DNA of 64,000 nucleotides, taken from positions 868,001 to 932,000 of the forward strand of contig JAFDXK010000001.1 in NCBI GenBank assembly GCA_018267965.1. The letters are read 5' to 3'. The DNA comes from Bacteroidota bacterium (lineage in GTDB: Bacteria; Bacteroidota; Bacteroidia; Chitinophagales; Chitinophagaceae). Below, piece after piece: positions 1-8,979 of the stretch. Position numbers and translations under genes: made by a program. The notes below the pieces were generated by a model. It did not search any database. It saw only the letters and a list, made by a program, of their open reading frames with translations, and was not told the DNA's origin. The number at the start of each line of letters is the position of its first letter. Positions within the stretch are counted from its first letter, which is position 1.

Positions 1-942
1 GCTTGTTGGGCATTCGATGCCTGTGTCAATAGGTGTAAAGTCTTTTTCCCACTTTTTGTTTTTGATATTAATAACACCTTGCGATGTAAACAACATACCA
101 TTACGTCCATTACGGGTAGGCATCACACAATCAAACATATCAATGCCAAGGGCTATGTTCTCCAATATATTCCAAGGGGTACCAACACCCATCAGATAGC
201 GGGGTTTTTCTTCGGGCAGGTTATCACAGCATAGTTCACACATCTCATACATCATCTCTTCGGGTTCGCCCACGCTTAACCCTCCTATCGCATTGCCATC
301 ACAATCCATCGAAGCTATAAACTCAGCAGATTGTTGACGCAGGTCCTTGTATGTGCTACCCTGAACTATAGGGAAAAGCGATTGCTCGTACCCGTATTTA
401 GGTTCTGTTTCACTCATTTGTTTTACACAGCGTGCCAGCCAACGGTGTGTCAACTCCATAGATTTCTTTGCATAATCATATTCACTGGGGTAGGGTGGGC
501 ATTCATCAAAAGCCATTATAATATCAGCACCAATGCTGCGCTGTATATCTATAACGTTCTCAGGCGTAAATAAGTGTTTAGAGCCATCTATATGCGATTG
601 AAACATCGCACCTTCTTCTTTTAATTTACGGTTATTTGAGAGTGAAAATACCTGGTAGCCACCACTGTCCGTAAGGATTGGCTTTTCCCATCCCATAAAC
701 TTATGCAAACCACCTGCAGCTTCTAGTATACCTGTACCCGGTCGCAGGTATAAATGGTAAGTATTGCCAAGTATAATTTGGGCATTTACTTCTTTAGTTA
801 GTTGCTCTTGGGTCAAAGCCTTTACACTGCCTACTGTACCCACAGGCATAAAGATGGGCGTTTCTATTAGCCCATGTGCTGTACTGAGTAGGCCTGCTCT
901 TGCTTTACTATTATTATCTCTGGCAGATAATTCAAATTCCAT
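1..942 (-). CDS. tgt: tRNA-guanine transglycosylase (queuine tRNA-ribosyltransferase), C-terminus cut by window edge
   Basis: Exchanges the wobble guanine of tRNAs with GUN anticodons for a 7-deazaguanine on the way to queuosine. I translated the reverse strand from the ATG at 942; the frame is open to base 1, giving 314 codons of a family that is usually about 375 residues. Visible signatures are the substrate-binding TDSGGYQVFSL stretch near residue 90, GGLSVGE, and the nucleophile region GIDMFDCVMPTRNGR near the cut end. The C-terminal zinc-binding cysteines lie outside the window. It diverges from the glycosyltransferase at 965, with only 22 bp between the starts. The family assignment is firm. 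Confidence 0.93.
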   Translation of the reverse strand, partial: MEFELSARDNNSKARAGLLSTAHGLIETPIFMPVGTVGSVKALTQEQLTKEVNAQIILGNTYHLYLRPGTGILEAAGGLHKFMGWEKPILTDSGGYQVFSLSNNRKLKEEGAMFQSHIDGSKHLFTPENVIDIQRSIGADIIMAFDECPPYPSEYDYAKKSMELTHRWLARCVKQMSETEPKYGYEQSLFPIVQGSTYKDLRQQSAEFIASMDCDGNAIGGLSVGEPEEMMYEMCELCCDNLPEEKPRYLMGVGTPWNILENIALGIDMFDCVMPTRNGRNGMLFTSQGVINIKNKKWEKDFTPIDTGIECPTS

Positions 943-964
943 TCTGTTTTGTTTCTTTGCCTAA

Positions 965-2104
965 GTGTTAGTTGATGTATTAGTTCCGCTTTTTTTGTTA
1001 TGTATAACCATCCAATTGGGCTATACTCTGTACTTCTTTGTGCAAATTTTCACATGTAAGGAACCGAAATCTCTAATCAAATATCATAAATCACAAGTTC
1101 AACCTGTAAGTATTATTATCTGCGCAAAGAATGAGGCACATAACTTGCAGCGCAACCTTCCTTCAATACTGGCGCAAAGATACACTAATGAAGCGGGTAA
1201 TGCTATGTATGAGGTGATAGTAGTGAATGATGCCTCTACAGATGCTACAGATGCTGTTCTGGCAGAGTTGGAACGCCAGAACGCAAACCTTAGGGTAATC
1301 AGCATAAAAGCAGATGAAGAGCATATTTTGCCCGGTAAGAAGTTTGCTTTGAGTAAGGCTGTTACAAGCGCTAAATATGGTGTTTTATTGTTGACTGATG
1401 CAGATTGTATGCCTGCAACCAGTGATTGGCTTAAATACATGGTTGAGCCCATTAATTCAGGTAAGGAAATAGTGGCAGGATATGGTAAGTATACCGAGCA
1501 AAAGGGGATATTAAATCGATTCATCAGGTGGGAAACCATGCATACCTTTCTGCAATATTCATCATATACAAAAGTAGGAAGGCCTTATATGGCTACAGGA
1601 AGAAACCTTGCCTGTACAAAGGCATCGTTACTACACGCGCAACAATCTCCAATATGGAGCGAATTGCCATCAGGAGATGATGATTTGCTGATAAGATATG
1701 CAGCCACATCGACTAATATGGAAATAGTTAAATGGCCTGAAGCATTTACCTTATCAGAGCCGAAACTAAATATTACAGATTGGATAAAGCAAAAACAGAG
1801 GCACGTTTCTACTGGTAAGTATTATAAGATATCGATAAAACTACTTTTGGGACTTTATGCACTAACTCATGCATTAAGCTGGATGTTGTTTTTTATATTA
1901 TTGTTTCTTGCCGATTGGCAGACAGTTGTTATTGCAATGGGGGGGCGGTGTCTGTGTTATTGGTTATTGTGGACAACAAATGCTAAACAATTAGGAGAAA
2001 AAAGATTGACTATATTTTTACCTGTAGCCGATATTGCATGGGCGATATATAATTTTGTTTTTTCGCCTTATATATTTTTTAAAAATAAACAGCAGTGGAA
2101 ATAG
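965..2104 (+). CDS. membrane-anchored family 2 glycosyltransferase
   Basis: Predicted processive-type GT2 enzyme that transfers a sugar from a nucleotide donor at the cytoplasmic face of the membrane. An N-terminal hydrophobic segment (about residues 5-27) precedes the GT-A fold. VNDAS (87-91) and TDADC (144-148, the DXD metal/UDP site) are present, followed by GDDD near residue 235 and a QxxRH motif near 278 that resembles the QxxRW of processive enzymes. Hydrophobic helices close the C-terminus. The start is GTG, directly after an in-frame stop, so no longer start is possible. It overlaps rsmG by 10 bp, so the two are probably co-transcribed. Acceptor and product cannot be told from sequence. 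Confidence 0.85.
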   Translation: MLVDVLVPLFLLCITIQLGYTLYFFVQIFTCKEPKSLIKYHKSQVQPVSIIICAKNEAHNLQRNLPSILAQRYTNEAGNAMYEVIVVNDASTDATDAVLAELERQNANLRVISIKADEEHILPGKKFALSKAVTSAKYGVLLLTDADCMPATSDWLKYMVEPINSGKEIVAGYGKYTEQKGILNRFIRWETMHTFLQYSSYTKVGRPYMATGRNLACTKASLLHAQQSPIWSELPSGDDDLLIRYAATSTNMEIVKWPEAFTLSEPKLNITDWIKQKQRHVSTGKYYKISIKLLLGLYALTHALSWMLFFILLFLADWQTVVIAMGGRCLCYWLLWTTNAKQLGEKRLTIFLPVADIAWAIYNFVFSPYIFFKNKQQWK

Positions 2105-2721
2105 TTCAGAAATATTTTGCCGATTTTACTAATGCACAATTGAAACAGCTGCAACAATTGGAGGTATTATATACGGAATGGAATGAGAAGATCAACGTCA
2201 TCTCTCGCAAGGATATTGATTCATTATACGAACGCCATGTGCTGCATTCGCTGGCAATATCTGCTGTATGTAGTTTTAATAATGGCGCGAAGGTAGTAGA
2301 TATTGGTACGGGTGGGGGCTTCCCCGGCATACCATTAGCTATATTTTTTCCTGAAGTTGAGTTTTTGTTGTCAGATAGTATAGGAAAGAAGATCAAAGTA
2401 GTGCAGGCTGTAGCAGATGCGATTGGGTTGAAAAATGTAACTGCAGTTCATAGTAGGGTAGAGGAGATTAAAGGCAGAACTTTTGATTTCGCAATATCAC
2501 GTGCTGTAGCTCCATTGGGAGAGTTATGGAAATGGGTTAGTCCCTTACTGCGTAAAGGACATGAAAGCGAAGAATTGGATAATGGATTAGTGTGTCTAAA
2601 AGGCGGAGATTTAACCGATGAAATAAAGCAATCGAAATTACATGCTATGATGTGGGGTGTACATGATATTTTTCAGGAAGAGTCTTTTAAGGATAAATAT
2701 GTTGTGTACGTGAAAAAATAG
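2095..2721 (+). CDS. rsmG: 16S rRNA (guanine-527-N7)-methyltransferase RsmG
   Basis: Uses SAM to methylate N7 of G527 in the 530 loop of 16S rRNA; loss in other bacteria gives low-level streptomycin resistance. The 208-aa length is normal for the family (about 205-240). The SAM-binding motif I reads VVDIGTGGGFPGIPLA (67-82), and the family ERHVLHSL stretch sits at 46-53. The start is a GTG inside the end of the upstream glycosyltransferase gene, which suggests translational coupling. A strong hairpin follows the stop within a few bases, so transcription very likely ends here. Confidence 0.95.
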   Translation: MEIVQKYFADFTNAQLKQLQQLEVLYTEWNEKINVISRKDIDSLYERHVLHSLAISAVCSFNNGAKVVDIGTGGGFPGIPLAIFFPEVEFLLSDSIGKKIKVVQAVADAIGLKNVTAVHSRVEEIKGRTFDFAISRAVAPLGELWKWVSPLLRKGHESEELDNGLVCLKGGDLTDEIKQSKLHAMMWGVHDIFQEESFKDKYVVYVKK

Positions 2722-2723
2722 AA

Positions 2724-2763
2724 AAAGGGCAACAAGGATCATCGCATATCTTGTTGCCCTTTA
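2724..2763 (+). terminator. intrinsic terminator after rsmG
   Basis: Inverted repeat AAAGGGCAACAAG ... CTTGTTGCCCTTT with a loop of about a dozen bases, starting right after the rsmG stop codon and running into an AT-rich tract. It would end the glycosyltransferase-rsmG transcript. Confidence 0.8.
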
Positions 2764-2781
2764 TATAGAAAAGTTCTCTCC

Positions 2782-2880
2782 TTATAGATTTACTGCTAAT
2801 ACAAGGCAAGCCAGGATTGATACAAACAATACAATCTTTTGAGTTGTTTCAGCTTTGCGGATGTTAGTAGCGTTTTTCAT
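2782..2880 (-). CDS. possible 32-aa single-helix membrane peptide
   Basis: A short reading frame with an ATG at 2880 encodes 32 residues: a charged, polar N-terminus (KNATNIRKAETTQK) and a hydrophobic C-terminal segment (IVLFVSILACLVLAVNL), the layout of a small inner-membrane protein. The start is preceded on its own strand by an A-rich stretch of the kind that replaces Shine-Dalgarno sites in this phylum. A longer reading in the same frame exists but starts in low-complexity lysine-rich sequence. Its function is unknown, and it might be a chance ORF. Confidence 0.4.
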   Translation of the reverse strand: MKNATNIRKAETTQKIVLFVSILACLVLAVNL

Positions 2881-3081
2881 TTTGTGTTTTTTAAGTGTGT
2901 TTTGTTTTGTGTGTTTTTTATTTTTTGCTTTGATGAAACAAAGATGCAACACATAACACCCCTTTGCCAAAAAATGAGAGCCACTTAACGACAGCTTAGA
3001 AATTAGTTAACGTCAAAAGTTGTAAATGGTTAACCATTGATTTACAAACAGATTGTTAACCACAATAGTAAATAACATAAA

Positions 3082-3104
3082 AAAGCCCCTAAATATGGGG
3101 CTTT
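3082..3104 (-). terminator. intrinsic terminator after the Fe-S/'ATPase' run
   Basis: AAAGCCCC (3082-3089), 7-nt loop, GGGGCTTT (3097-3104), with T-rich sequence downstream on the minus strand. It lies just past the stop of the 3110-3628 gene. Confidence 0.75.
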
Positions 3105-3109
3105 ATGTA

Positions 3110-3628
3110 TTAAACGGGTTGATTCAAATTGACTCTTGAAGCAAGCCAACTACTCTGTAGTGGTACTAGCCAATTATGGAGTAATTCTTTTTTTGTAGCT
3201 ACCAGGTTATTGAATAATGGTGTCTCTTTGGATATATAGCCTTTATCTAAAGCATATTGTACCTGGTTAAGTGGCAACATTTGAGCTTTGTTGTTGACAA
3301 GGAAGGTTAGCATCAATCTGTCAAACATATTGACATCATATTGTCTTTCTATACTTTTTATGACCCTTACAGATGAATCAGTGCTGCAACCACCTACCAT
3401 CACTCCAGTTTCATCGGCTATAATTACTATAAACTGATTAAAAAGCAATTTAGCCCAACCTTTTACAGGCTCACCATGAGATTGCCACTGTATATAGAAT
3501 TGGTGAAGCTGTTCGTTTATTTCGTTAGCTTCTTTTTCAATAAAAGCCCTGCTGCTTTGATATATCCATACACGTGCATTATCCGATAAGTCAGAAGGGA
3601 TAATGCCTTTCAATAACTCTAATTGCAT
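3110..3628 (-). CDS. conserved Bacteroidota protein of unknown function (often labelled 'ABC transporter ATPase')
   Basis: 172 residues. I recognise the pattern NARVWIYQSSRAF ... GEPVKGWAKLLFNQFIVIIADE ... GCSTDSSVRVIKSIE ... FDRL as a family that occurs across the Bacteroidota and is commonly named ABC transporter ATPase in databases. There is no Walker A (GxxxxGKS/T), no Walker B and no ABC signature, so that label is not supported by this sequence. It has no signal peptide or membrane span and is probably cytosolic. It is the last gene of a leftward run behind two Fe-S proteins, with a 15-bp gap, an order I recall from other members of the phylum. Its function is unknown; a role linked to the Fe-S pair is a guess from context. 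Confidence 0.75.
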   Translation of the reverse strand: MQLELLKGIIPSDLSDNARVWIYQSSRAFIEKEANEINEQLHQFYIQWQSHGEPVKGWAKLLFNQFIVIIADETGVMVGGCSTDSSVRVIKSIERQYDVNMFDRLMLTFLVNNKAQMLPLNQVQYALDKGYISKETPLFNNLVATKKELLHNWLVPLQSSWLASRVNLNQPV

Positions 3629-3643
3629 GTTGCAAAATTACGA

Positions 3644-4426
3644 TTAATCTGCCAATGAACGGGCAACCATCTCTGCAATGTCCATTACGGCAATACTATC
3701 CTCTTTTTCCTTGTTTTTAACACCATCTGTAAGCATGGTGGTACAGAAAGGACAGTTAGCAGCAATGACTGTGGCACCAGTTTCTATAGCTTCGGCAGAA
3801 CGTTCAAAATTGATACGAGTAATGCCTTGTTCCTCTTCTTTAAACATTTGAGCACCACCAGCCCCACAACACAAACCATTAGTCTTACAACGTTTCATTT
3901 CAATCAACTCAACATCTAGTGCTTGTAATACCTCACGCGGAGCTTCATAGATATTATTACCACGTCCCAGGTAGCAACTATCGTGGTAGGTTATTTTTTT
4001 ACCTTTGAATTCACCACCTTCTTTTAGCCGTATTCTGCCATCATTTATCAATTGCTGTATGAATGTGGTGTGATGTATCACTTCATAATTACCACCTAAT
4101 GCAGGGTATTCGTTTTTCAATACATTGAAACAATGCGGGCATGCTGTAACAATTTTCTTTACACCATACATATTCATTGCCTGTATGTTGTTGTATGCCA
4201 TCATCTGAAACAGGAATTCATTTCCTGCACGACGCGCAGGGTCACCAGTACACATTTCTTCCTTGCCCATTATTGCAAATTGCACACCTACTTTATCCAG
4301 TATTTGAGCAAATGCTTTTGTGATTTTTTGTGCTCTCTGGTCGAAACTGCCGGCACAACCTACCCAAAATAACACTTCGGGTGTTTCGCCATTTGCAGCA
4401 TATTCAGCCATTGATTTTATATGCAT
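3644..4426 (-). CDS. CCG-domain (Fe-S)-binding oxidoreductase subunit (HdrB/GlcF-like)
   Basis: 260 residues with two cysteine-rich CCG (DUF224) units, as in heterodisulfide reductase subunit B, GlcF and LldE. Cysteines are seen at C24, C59, C96/C99 (ACPHC), C151 (HDSC), C180, C186/C187 (CCGAGG) and C225/C228 (ANCPFC). In related proteins such motifs bind a special Fe-S cluster. It is the soluble partner of the membrane Fe-S protein encoded 16 bp upstream, and together they look like one electron-transfer unit passing electrons to or from the quinone pool. The electron donor is not identifiable here. Confidence 0.85.
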   Translation of the reverse strand: MHIKSMAEYAANGETPEVLFWVGCAGSFDQRAQKITKAFAQILDKVGVQFAIMGKEEMCTGDPARRAGNEFLFQMMAYNNIQAMNMYGVKKIVTACPHCFNVLKNEYPALGGNYEVIHHTTFIQQLINDGRIRLKEGGEFKGKKITYHDSCYLGRGNNIYEAPREVLQALDVELIEMKRCKTNGLCCGAGGAQMFKEEEQGITRINFERSAEAIETGATVIAANCPFCTTMLTDGVKNKEKEDSIAVMDIAEMVARSLAD

Positions 4427-4442
4427 AACTTTCTATTAGGAG

Positions 4443-5789
4443 TTAAGAATTTGATGCCATTTCTTCAGCCCATTTATCTCTTTCATCGGGACTGAATTTC
4501 CAAGGCGCCATATTGTTTTCAATGTTACCAAACATCAGGTTCCATTCTTGTGGACTATTACTTTCTTCCATTACCAGGTAACGTCTTAGCCTGTATATAA
4601 TATCTAAAGGTTCAATACCTACAGGGCACGCCTCAACACAAGCATTACAACTGGTGCATGCTCTCAATTCTTCTATACTTATATAATCATGTACTAATGA
4701 TTTGCTATCATCTACAAACTCTTTGTTCTTATTGATGTTTTTACCAACTTCTTCAAGTCTATCACGTGTATCCATCATTATTTTACGTGGTGAGAGTTTC
4801 TTGCCAGTGATGTTCGCAGGGCAAGATGACGTACAACGCCCACATTCTGTGCAAGAATAAGCATCCAGCAAATTCTTCCAACTGAGGTCCATTACATCTT
4901 TAGCTCCGAAACGATGTTGTTGAGGCTGAGAACCATCTGATGGTGGGGCCAACTCAGGTTGCATCATATACAACACTTCATTCTGGATTTCTTTCATGTT
5001 CTCCATTTCACCTTGTGGCTCAAGGCGAGAATAATATGCATTAGGAAACGCTAAAACGATATGTAAATGTTTAGAGTAGGGCAGGTAGTTTAAGAATGCA
5101 AACACACCAATAATATGCAACCACCAACACCCACGTTCTATGCCAATAAGTGTACTGTCACTTAAGCCTACTAATAGAGATGTAAAGTGCCCAGTTATCC
5201 AGAATGGTTCAGTAGTTACATAATGTTCAACCCTGCCTTGCAACGCCTGGTCTGCTGTATTCATTATGAGAAAAAGACTCATTAAAACTACCTCAGTTAT
5301 CAGTATAAGGTTAGCATCATTGCGCGGCCAGCCTTCTAATTCTGATTGATTGAGACGTTTTACTTTTATGATGTTTCTGCGTATGAGGAAAATAATACAA
5401 GCCGTTAGTACCAGTACTGCAAGTATCTCAAAAAAACCTATTAGGAATGAATATAAACCGCCGAGAAAGGGCGCAAATATCCTGTGATGACCCGTTATGC
5501 CATCAATGAAAATTTCTAATATTTCAACATTGATAATAATAAATCCGGCATATACGGCAAGGTGTAGCAATGCAGGTAGTGGCTTTTTGAACATTTTTTG
5601 CTGACCAAGGGCCATCAATGTCATGTTTTTCCATCGTTGAGCAGGATTATCATTCAAATTTTCATCTCGACCCAACTTAATATTTCGCCTAATTTCACTT
5701 ACTTTCTTATAAAACAAATAGACAGCAATGCCTGCGCATAATATGAATAATATTTGCTGAATGAGCTGCATGAACGGATGATTTGACAC
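4443..5789 (-). CDS. membrane 4Fe-4S dicluster oxidoreductase subunit (HdrE/NarI-like plus ferredoxin domain)
   Basis: 448 residues from the GTG at 5789; an in-frame ATG at 5771 is an equally good start. Five or six hydrophobic helices fill residues 8-240, like a cytochrome b/NarI-type quinone-reactive domain. A soluble ferredoxin-like domain follows with two 4Fe-4S sites: C313-x2-C-x2-C-x3-C324 (CTECGRCTSSCP) and C378-x2-C-x2-C-x3-C389 (CTSCNACVEACP). Its partner is the CCG protein just downstream. Homologous pairs elsewhere serve acyl-CoA or lactate/glycolate-type oxidation, but the substrate cannot be read here. First gene of the three-gene leftward run. Confidence 0.85.
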   Translation of the reverse strand: MSNHPFMQLIQQILFILCAGIAVYLFYKKVSEIRRNIKLGRDENLNDNPAQRWKNMTLMALGQQKMFKKPLPALLHLAVYAGFIIINVEILEIFIDGITGHHRIFAPFLGGLYSFLIGFFEILAVLVLTACIIFLIRRNIIKVKRLNQSELEGWPRNDANLILITEVVLMSLFLIMNTADQALQGRVEHYVTTEPFWITGHFTSLLVGLSDSTLIGIERGCWWLHIIGVFAFLNYLPYSKHLHIVLAFPNAYYSRLEPQGEMENMKEIQNEVLYMMQPELAPPSDGSQPQQHRFGAKDVMDLSWKNLLDAYSCTECGRCTSSCPANITGKKLSPRKIMMDTRDRLEEVGKNINKNKEFVDDSKSLVHDYISIEELRACTSCNACVEACPVGIEPLDIIYRLRRYLVMEESNSPQEWNLMFGNIENNMAPWKFSPDERDKWAEEMASNS

Positions 5790-5888
5790 CCCGAAAGTAA
5801 TTGCTTTTGGCTTAAAAACATAGTTTAACAGTTATCGTTATAGTGTTTGCAGGAAATTGTTTAGGTTTGGTATAAATGTTTTTACCTG

Positions 5889-6794
5889 ATGTTTAAGAAA
5901 GTAACGCTTCTTTTTATCATATCGTGTATTATCATAAATCATCAAGCTGTGGGGCAAACAACCTTGCAGCAATTGAGGACTATGGAAGATAGTCTTGTTG
6001 TGCTTGCAGATTCTTTTTATAATCCCAATATCTTACCAGACGAAAGGCCTTTTACTAATGAACGGTTTATTAAACACCTGATAAGAGCACTTAAGGTTGC
6101 TGATTCATATAATTATCCTTTTGATAGCCTCGCAACCAGGATTAATATCCTCTCATCGCCAGATAATACTTTTAGAATGTTTAATTGGTCCGTGAGTTCA
6201 GAAGAGATGAATATGAGATATTACTGTGCAATACAACTAAAAGATGAACAGCTTAAGCTATATGGGTTAGTAGATATTTCAGGAGATATAGCTAAGACTT
6301 CAGAAGACACTGTTTTGTCGAATGGCAAGTGGTACGGTGCATTGTATTACAAAATCATTCCGCATGATGTGGATGGCAAAACATACTATACACTAATAGG
6401 CAAAAACTCTGCAGGCGTTCTTACCAATAGAAAAGTTTTAGACCCGATGTATTTTGCTGATAATGGTCCGGTGTTTGGTGCCCCGATATTTAATATAAGA
6501 TCTCAGGCAAGGCCAACTGAACGTATTAATAGATATGTGATAGAATATAAAAAGCAATCGCAGGCATCTATGAATTGGGACCCCGAATTGAATGTTATCT
6601 GTTTCGATAGGTTAGTATCAGAAACAAATGATCCTGCCAGGAAATATACGTATGTACCTAGTGGGCAATATGACGGTTTCAGATGGATAGATGGTTATTG
6701 GACATTGATACAAGACCTGATACCTGTAGATGTTCTAGGAGATGGGAAGGCTCCTGTTCCACAGCCGAATGGTGGCAGGATACAACAGAAATAA
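5889..6794 (+). CDS. secreted protein of unknown function
   Basis: 301 residues with a clear Sec signal peptide (hydrophobic core LLFIISCIIINHQAVGQ, cleavage expected near residue 22). I see no enzyme motif. The mature part is rich in aromatic and Asp residues, with phrases such as RMFNWSVSSEEMNMRYYCAIQL and FRWIDGYWTLIQDL. It probably acts in the periplasm or outer membrane of this Gram-negative cell. It stands alone between the divergent Fe-S operon and the tRNA gene. Confidence 0.7.
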   Translation: MFKKVTLLFIISCIIINHQAVGQTTLQQLRTMEDSLVVLADSFYNPNILPDERPFTNERFIKHLIRALKVADSYNYPFDSLATRINILSSPDNTFRMFNWSVSSEEMNMRYYCAIQLKDEQLKLYGLVDISGDIAKTSEDTVLSNGKWYGALYYKIIPHDVDGKTYYTLIGKNSAGVLTNRKVLDPMYFADNGPVFGAPIFNIRSQARPTERINRYVIEYKKQSQASMNWDPELNVICFDRLVSETNDPARKYTYVPSGQYDGFRWIDGYWTLIQDLIPVDVLGDGKAPVPQPNGGRIQQK

Positions 6795-6828
6795 TCTTGG
6801 TTATTTTTCATAACTTTGCGCCCGATTT

Positions 6829-6902
<74 letters not shown>

Positions 6903-7025
6903 CAGAATATGAAAGCCATTGATAATCAGTGGCTTTTTGTATAATAGCATTGATGTTTTTCATAGGAGGAATTCTTATTTCGCATTTATTGGCATTATAT
7001 ATAAAAGCAGTTCCATTATATTCCT

Positions 7026-8834
7026 TTACAAATGAGGACGAGTGACGGGTGAGACTATATTATTCTCCAAAAAATACATCTTCATCATGCCCTTGTTTTT
7101 AGCTTCTATCTCACCTCGGTAGGTAAAAGTGAATTTGCCCTTCACCAATTCATAAGTTGTTTGTGAGATGTTTATTTTCCCTGCTTCGCTTTTTTGCTCC
7201 ATGCGAGCTGCTGTGTTCACGGTATCGCCCCATATATCGTAGGCGAATTTTTTAACACCTACTATGCCGGCTACAACATTACCACTATGTATGCCTATTC
7301 TAATATTAAATCCAATGTCGCCAAGCTCTTGTTTTCTTGCCAACATGAAATTTCTTATCTCAATGGCTGCATTTATCACGTTTTCTGCATGATGCTCATT
7401 AGCGAGAGGCAGACCGCTAACTGCCAGATAAGCATCACCTACAGTTTTAATCTTCTCTATTTTATGTTTTGCCATTATACCATCGAAAGTTGTGAAGCAC
7501 GTATGCAACTCGTCTACTAATTGCTTAGGTGTTAGTTTCTCTGAAACTGTTGTAAAACCTACAAAGTCTGTAAATAGAACAGTAACATCATCAAACAATT
7601 TTGCGTCTGATTCGCCTTTTTGTTTCAGCTCATTTGCTACTTCGGCTGGCAGGATATTTAGCAACAGCCTGTCAGACTTTCTGCGTTCTTTAATAATGAA
7701 AAAGGAAAAGCCCAAGAGTAGCAATACTCCGCCAATACTTGCGTAAGTATAATTGCGTTGGCGTCGCAGTTTTGCAGCAGCTTGTTTCTTTGCTTCGGCA
7801 TTTTTTAAACTGTCGGCCAGTTGTACTTTTTCATATTCTGCCGTTACTTCCAGGCGTGTAATTTTTTCTGTATTTTCTTTATTGAAAACAGAGTCTTTGT
7901 ATAGCAAATACTGCTCGTGTGCCTCTAATGCAGCTTTATAATTACCTGATAGTTTATTTACTTCATAGATAGAGGAATAACCTTCCTGCACATCGTACAG
8001 CATCCCTAAAGATTTAAATATTGATACAGCAGTATCGAATAGCCTGTTAGCCTTTGCCAGGTTCACCTTTTGTAACAGGTATATTTTGCCAGCGTTTTGA
8101 ATATTATATGCTGCACTTTTCATATTGCCGATACTATCGGCAATATGTCTTGCTTTGACAAAGCAGGCCATTGCAGCATGATATTTCTTTTGTTGCATGT
8201 ATGCGTTTCCCAGGTTGCCTGTATATACACCAATACTTTCAATGTCGTTCAGTTCTTTGTAAGCGGCTATAGTTTTGAGTAAAAATTCCACTGCCTTATC
8301 ACTATCTCCCTCATCCATATACACTAGCCCCATATTGCCAAGATTATTTGCTATTCCATTTTTATCGCCCAACTGTTCAAAAATGACATTCCCTTTAAAA
8401 TAATAGTCGAGTGCTTTAGTGTAATTCTGCTGCCTGTAATAAACAACACCAATTTGCGACAAGTTAATGGCCATACCATTCTTGTTTGCTAACTCCTCGT
8501 TTATTTTCAATGCTTTGAAGTAAAATTCCAAAGAACGCTTATAGTCTGCTCTTATAAAGTAGTTCATGGCTATGTTGTTCGATGCTTTAGAAATACCGGG
8601 TTTCCATGCCAATTGTTCTGCTAAAGCCAGACTTTGTTTGCCATACTTAATACCTTCATCAGTATTGACCTCACTATACATGAATGAGAGCTTTTTCAAA
8701 AGGTTTACTTTACTGGTATCTTCCTTCATTTGAGGCAATACAAGTAGTAAAGAATCTATTATTGCCCGCTTTTGGCCATACCCATTAAACCCTAATAATA
8801 AGGTCAAATAAGCTGTGAATAAAATACGATGCAT
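7026..8834 (-). CDS. TPR-repeat class III adenylate/guanylate cyclase, membrane-anchored
   Basis: 602 residues: signal peptide, then TPR repeats over about residues 30-300 (several NLGNMGLVYxxxGDxxKAxE-type helices), a coiled linker, one membrane span (YASIGGVLLLLGFSFFII, about 366-384) and a cytoplasmic class III cyclase domain from about 410. The metal-binding start DVTVLFTDFVGFTTVSE and the KIKTVGDAYLAVSGLP segment are intact, as is DIWGDTVNTAARME near the end. The protein should make cAMP or cGMP in response to something sensed by the periplasmic TPR part. The gene stands alone. Which nucleotide it makes is not settled by sequence. Confidence 0.9.
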   Translation of the reverse strand: MHRILFTAYLTLLLGFNGYGQKRAIIDSLLLVLPQMKEDTSKVNLLKKLSFMYSEVNTDEGIKYGKQSLALAEQLAWKPGISKASNNIAMNYFIRADYKRSLEFYFKALKINEELANKNGMAINLSQIGVVYYRQQNYTKALDYYFKGNVIFEQLGDKNGIANNLGNMGLVYMDEGDSDKAVEFLLKTIAAYKELNDIESIGVYTGNLGNAYMQQKKYHAAMACFVKARHIADSIGNMKSAAYNIQNAGKIYLLQKVNLAKANRLFDTAVSIFKSLGMLYDVQEGYSSIYEVNKLSGNYKAALEAHEQYLLYKDSVFNKENTEKITRLEVTAEYEKVQLADSLKNAEAKKQAAAKLRRQRNYTYASIGGVLLLLGFSFFIIKERRKSDRLLLNILPAEVANELKQKGESDAKLFDDVTVLFTDFVGFTTVSEKLTPKQLVDELHTCFTTFDGIMAKHKIEKIKTVGDAYLAVSGLPLANEHHAENVINAAIEIRNFMLARKQELGDIGFNIRIGIHSGNVVAGIVGVKKFAYDIWGDTVNTAARMEQKSEAGKINISQTTYELVKGKFTFTYRGEIEAKNKGMMKMYFLENNIVSPVTRPHL

Positions 8835-8979
8835 GAAAATTCAATTTACACTAATGTACATATTGAATTAAACAATTCTAAATGAGCTGCCAGTTACTTT
8901 AAAGTATGTCCAATCCAATTAACTTTATAAGAATAGAATTATGATGTATATGTAGTGCAAGCCTTATAGTTACAGATAA

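Noticed and set aside
1099-1539. 146-aa minus-strand frame inside the first glycosyltransferase gene.
   Set aside because: It lies fully within a well-supported gene, has no recognisable motif and low-quality composition: a shadow frame.
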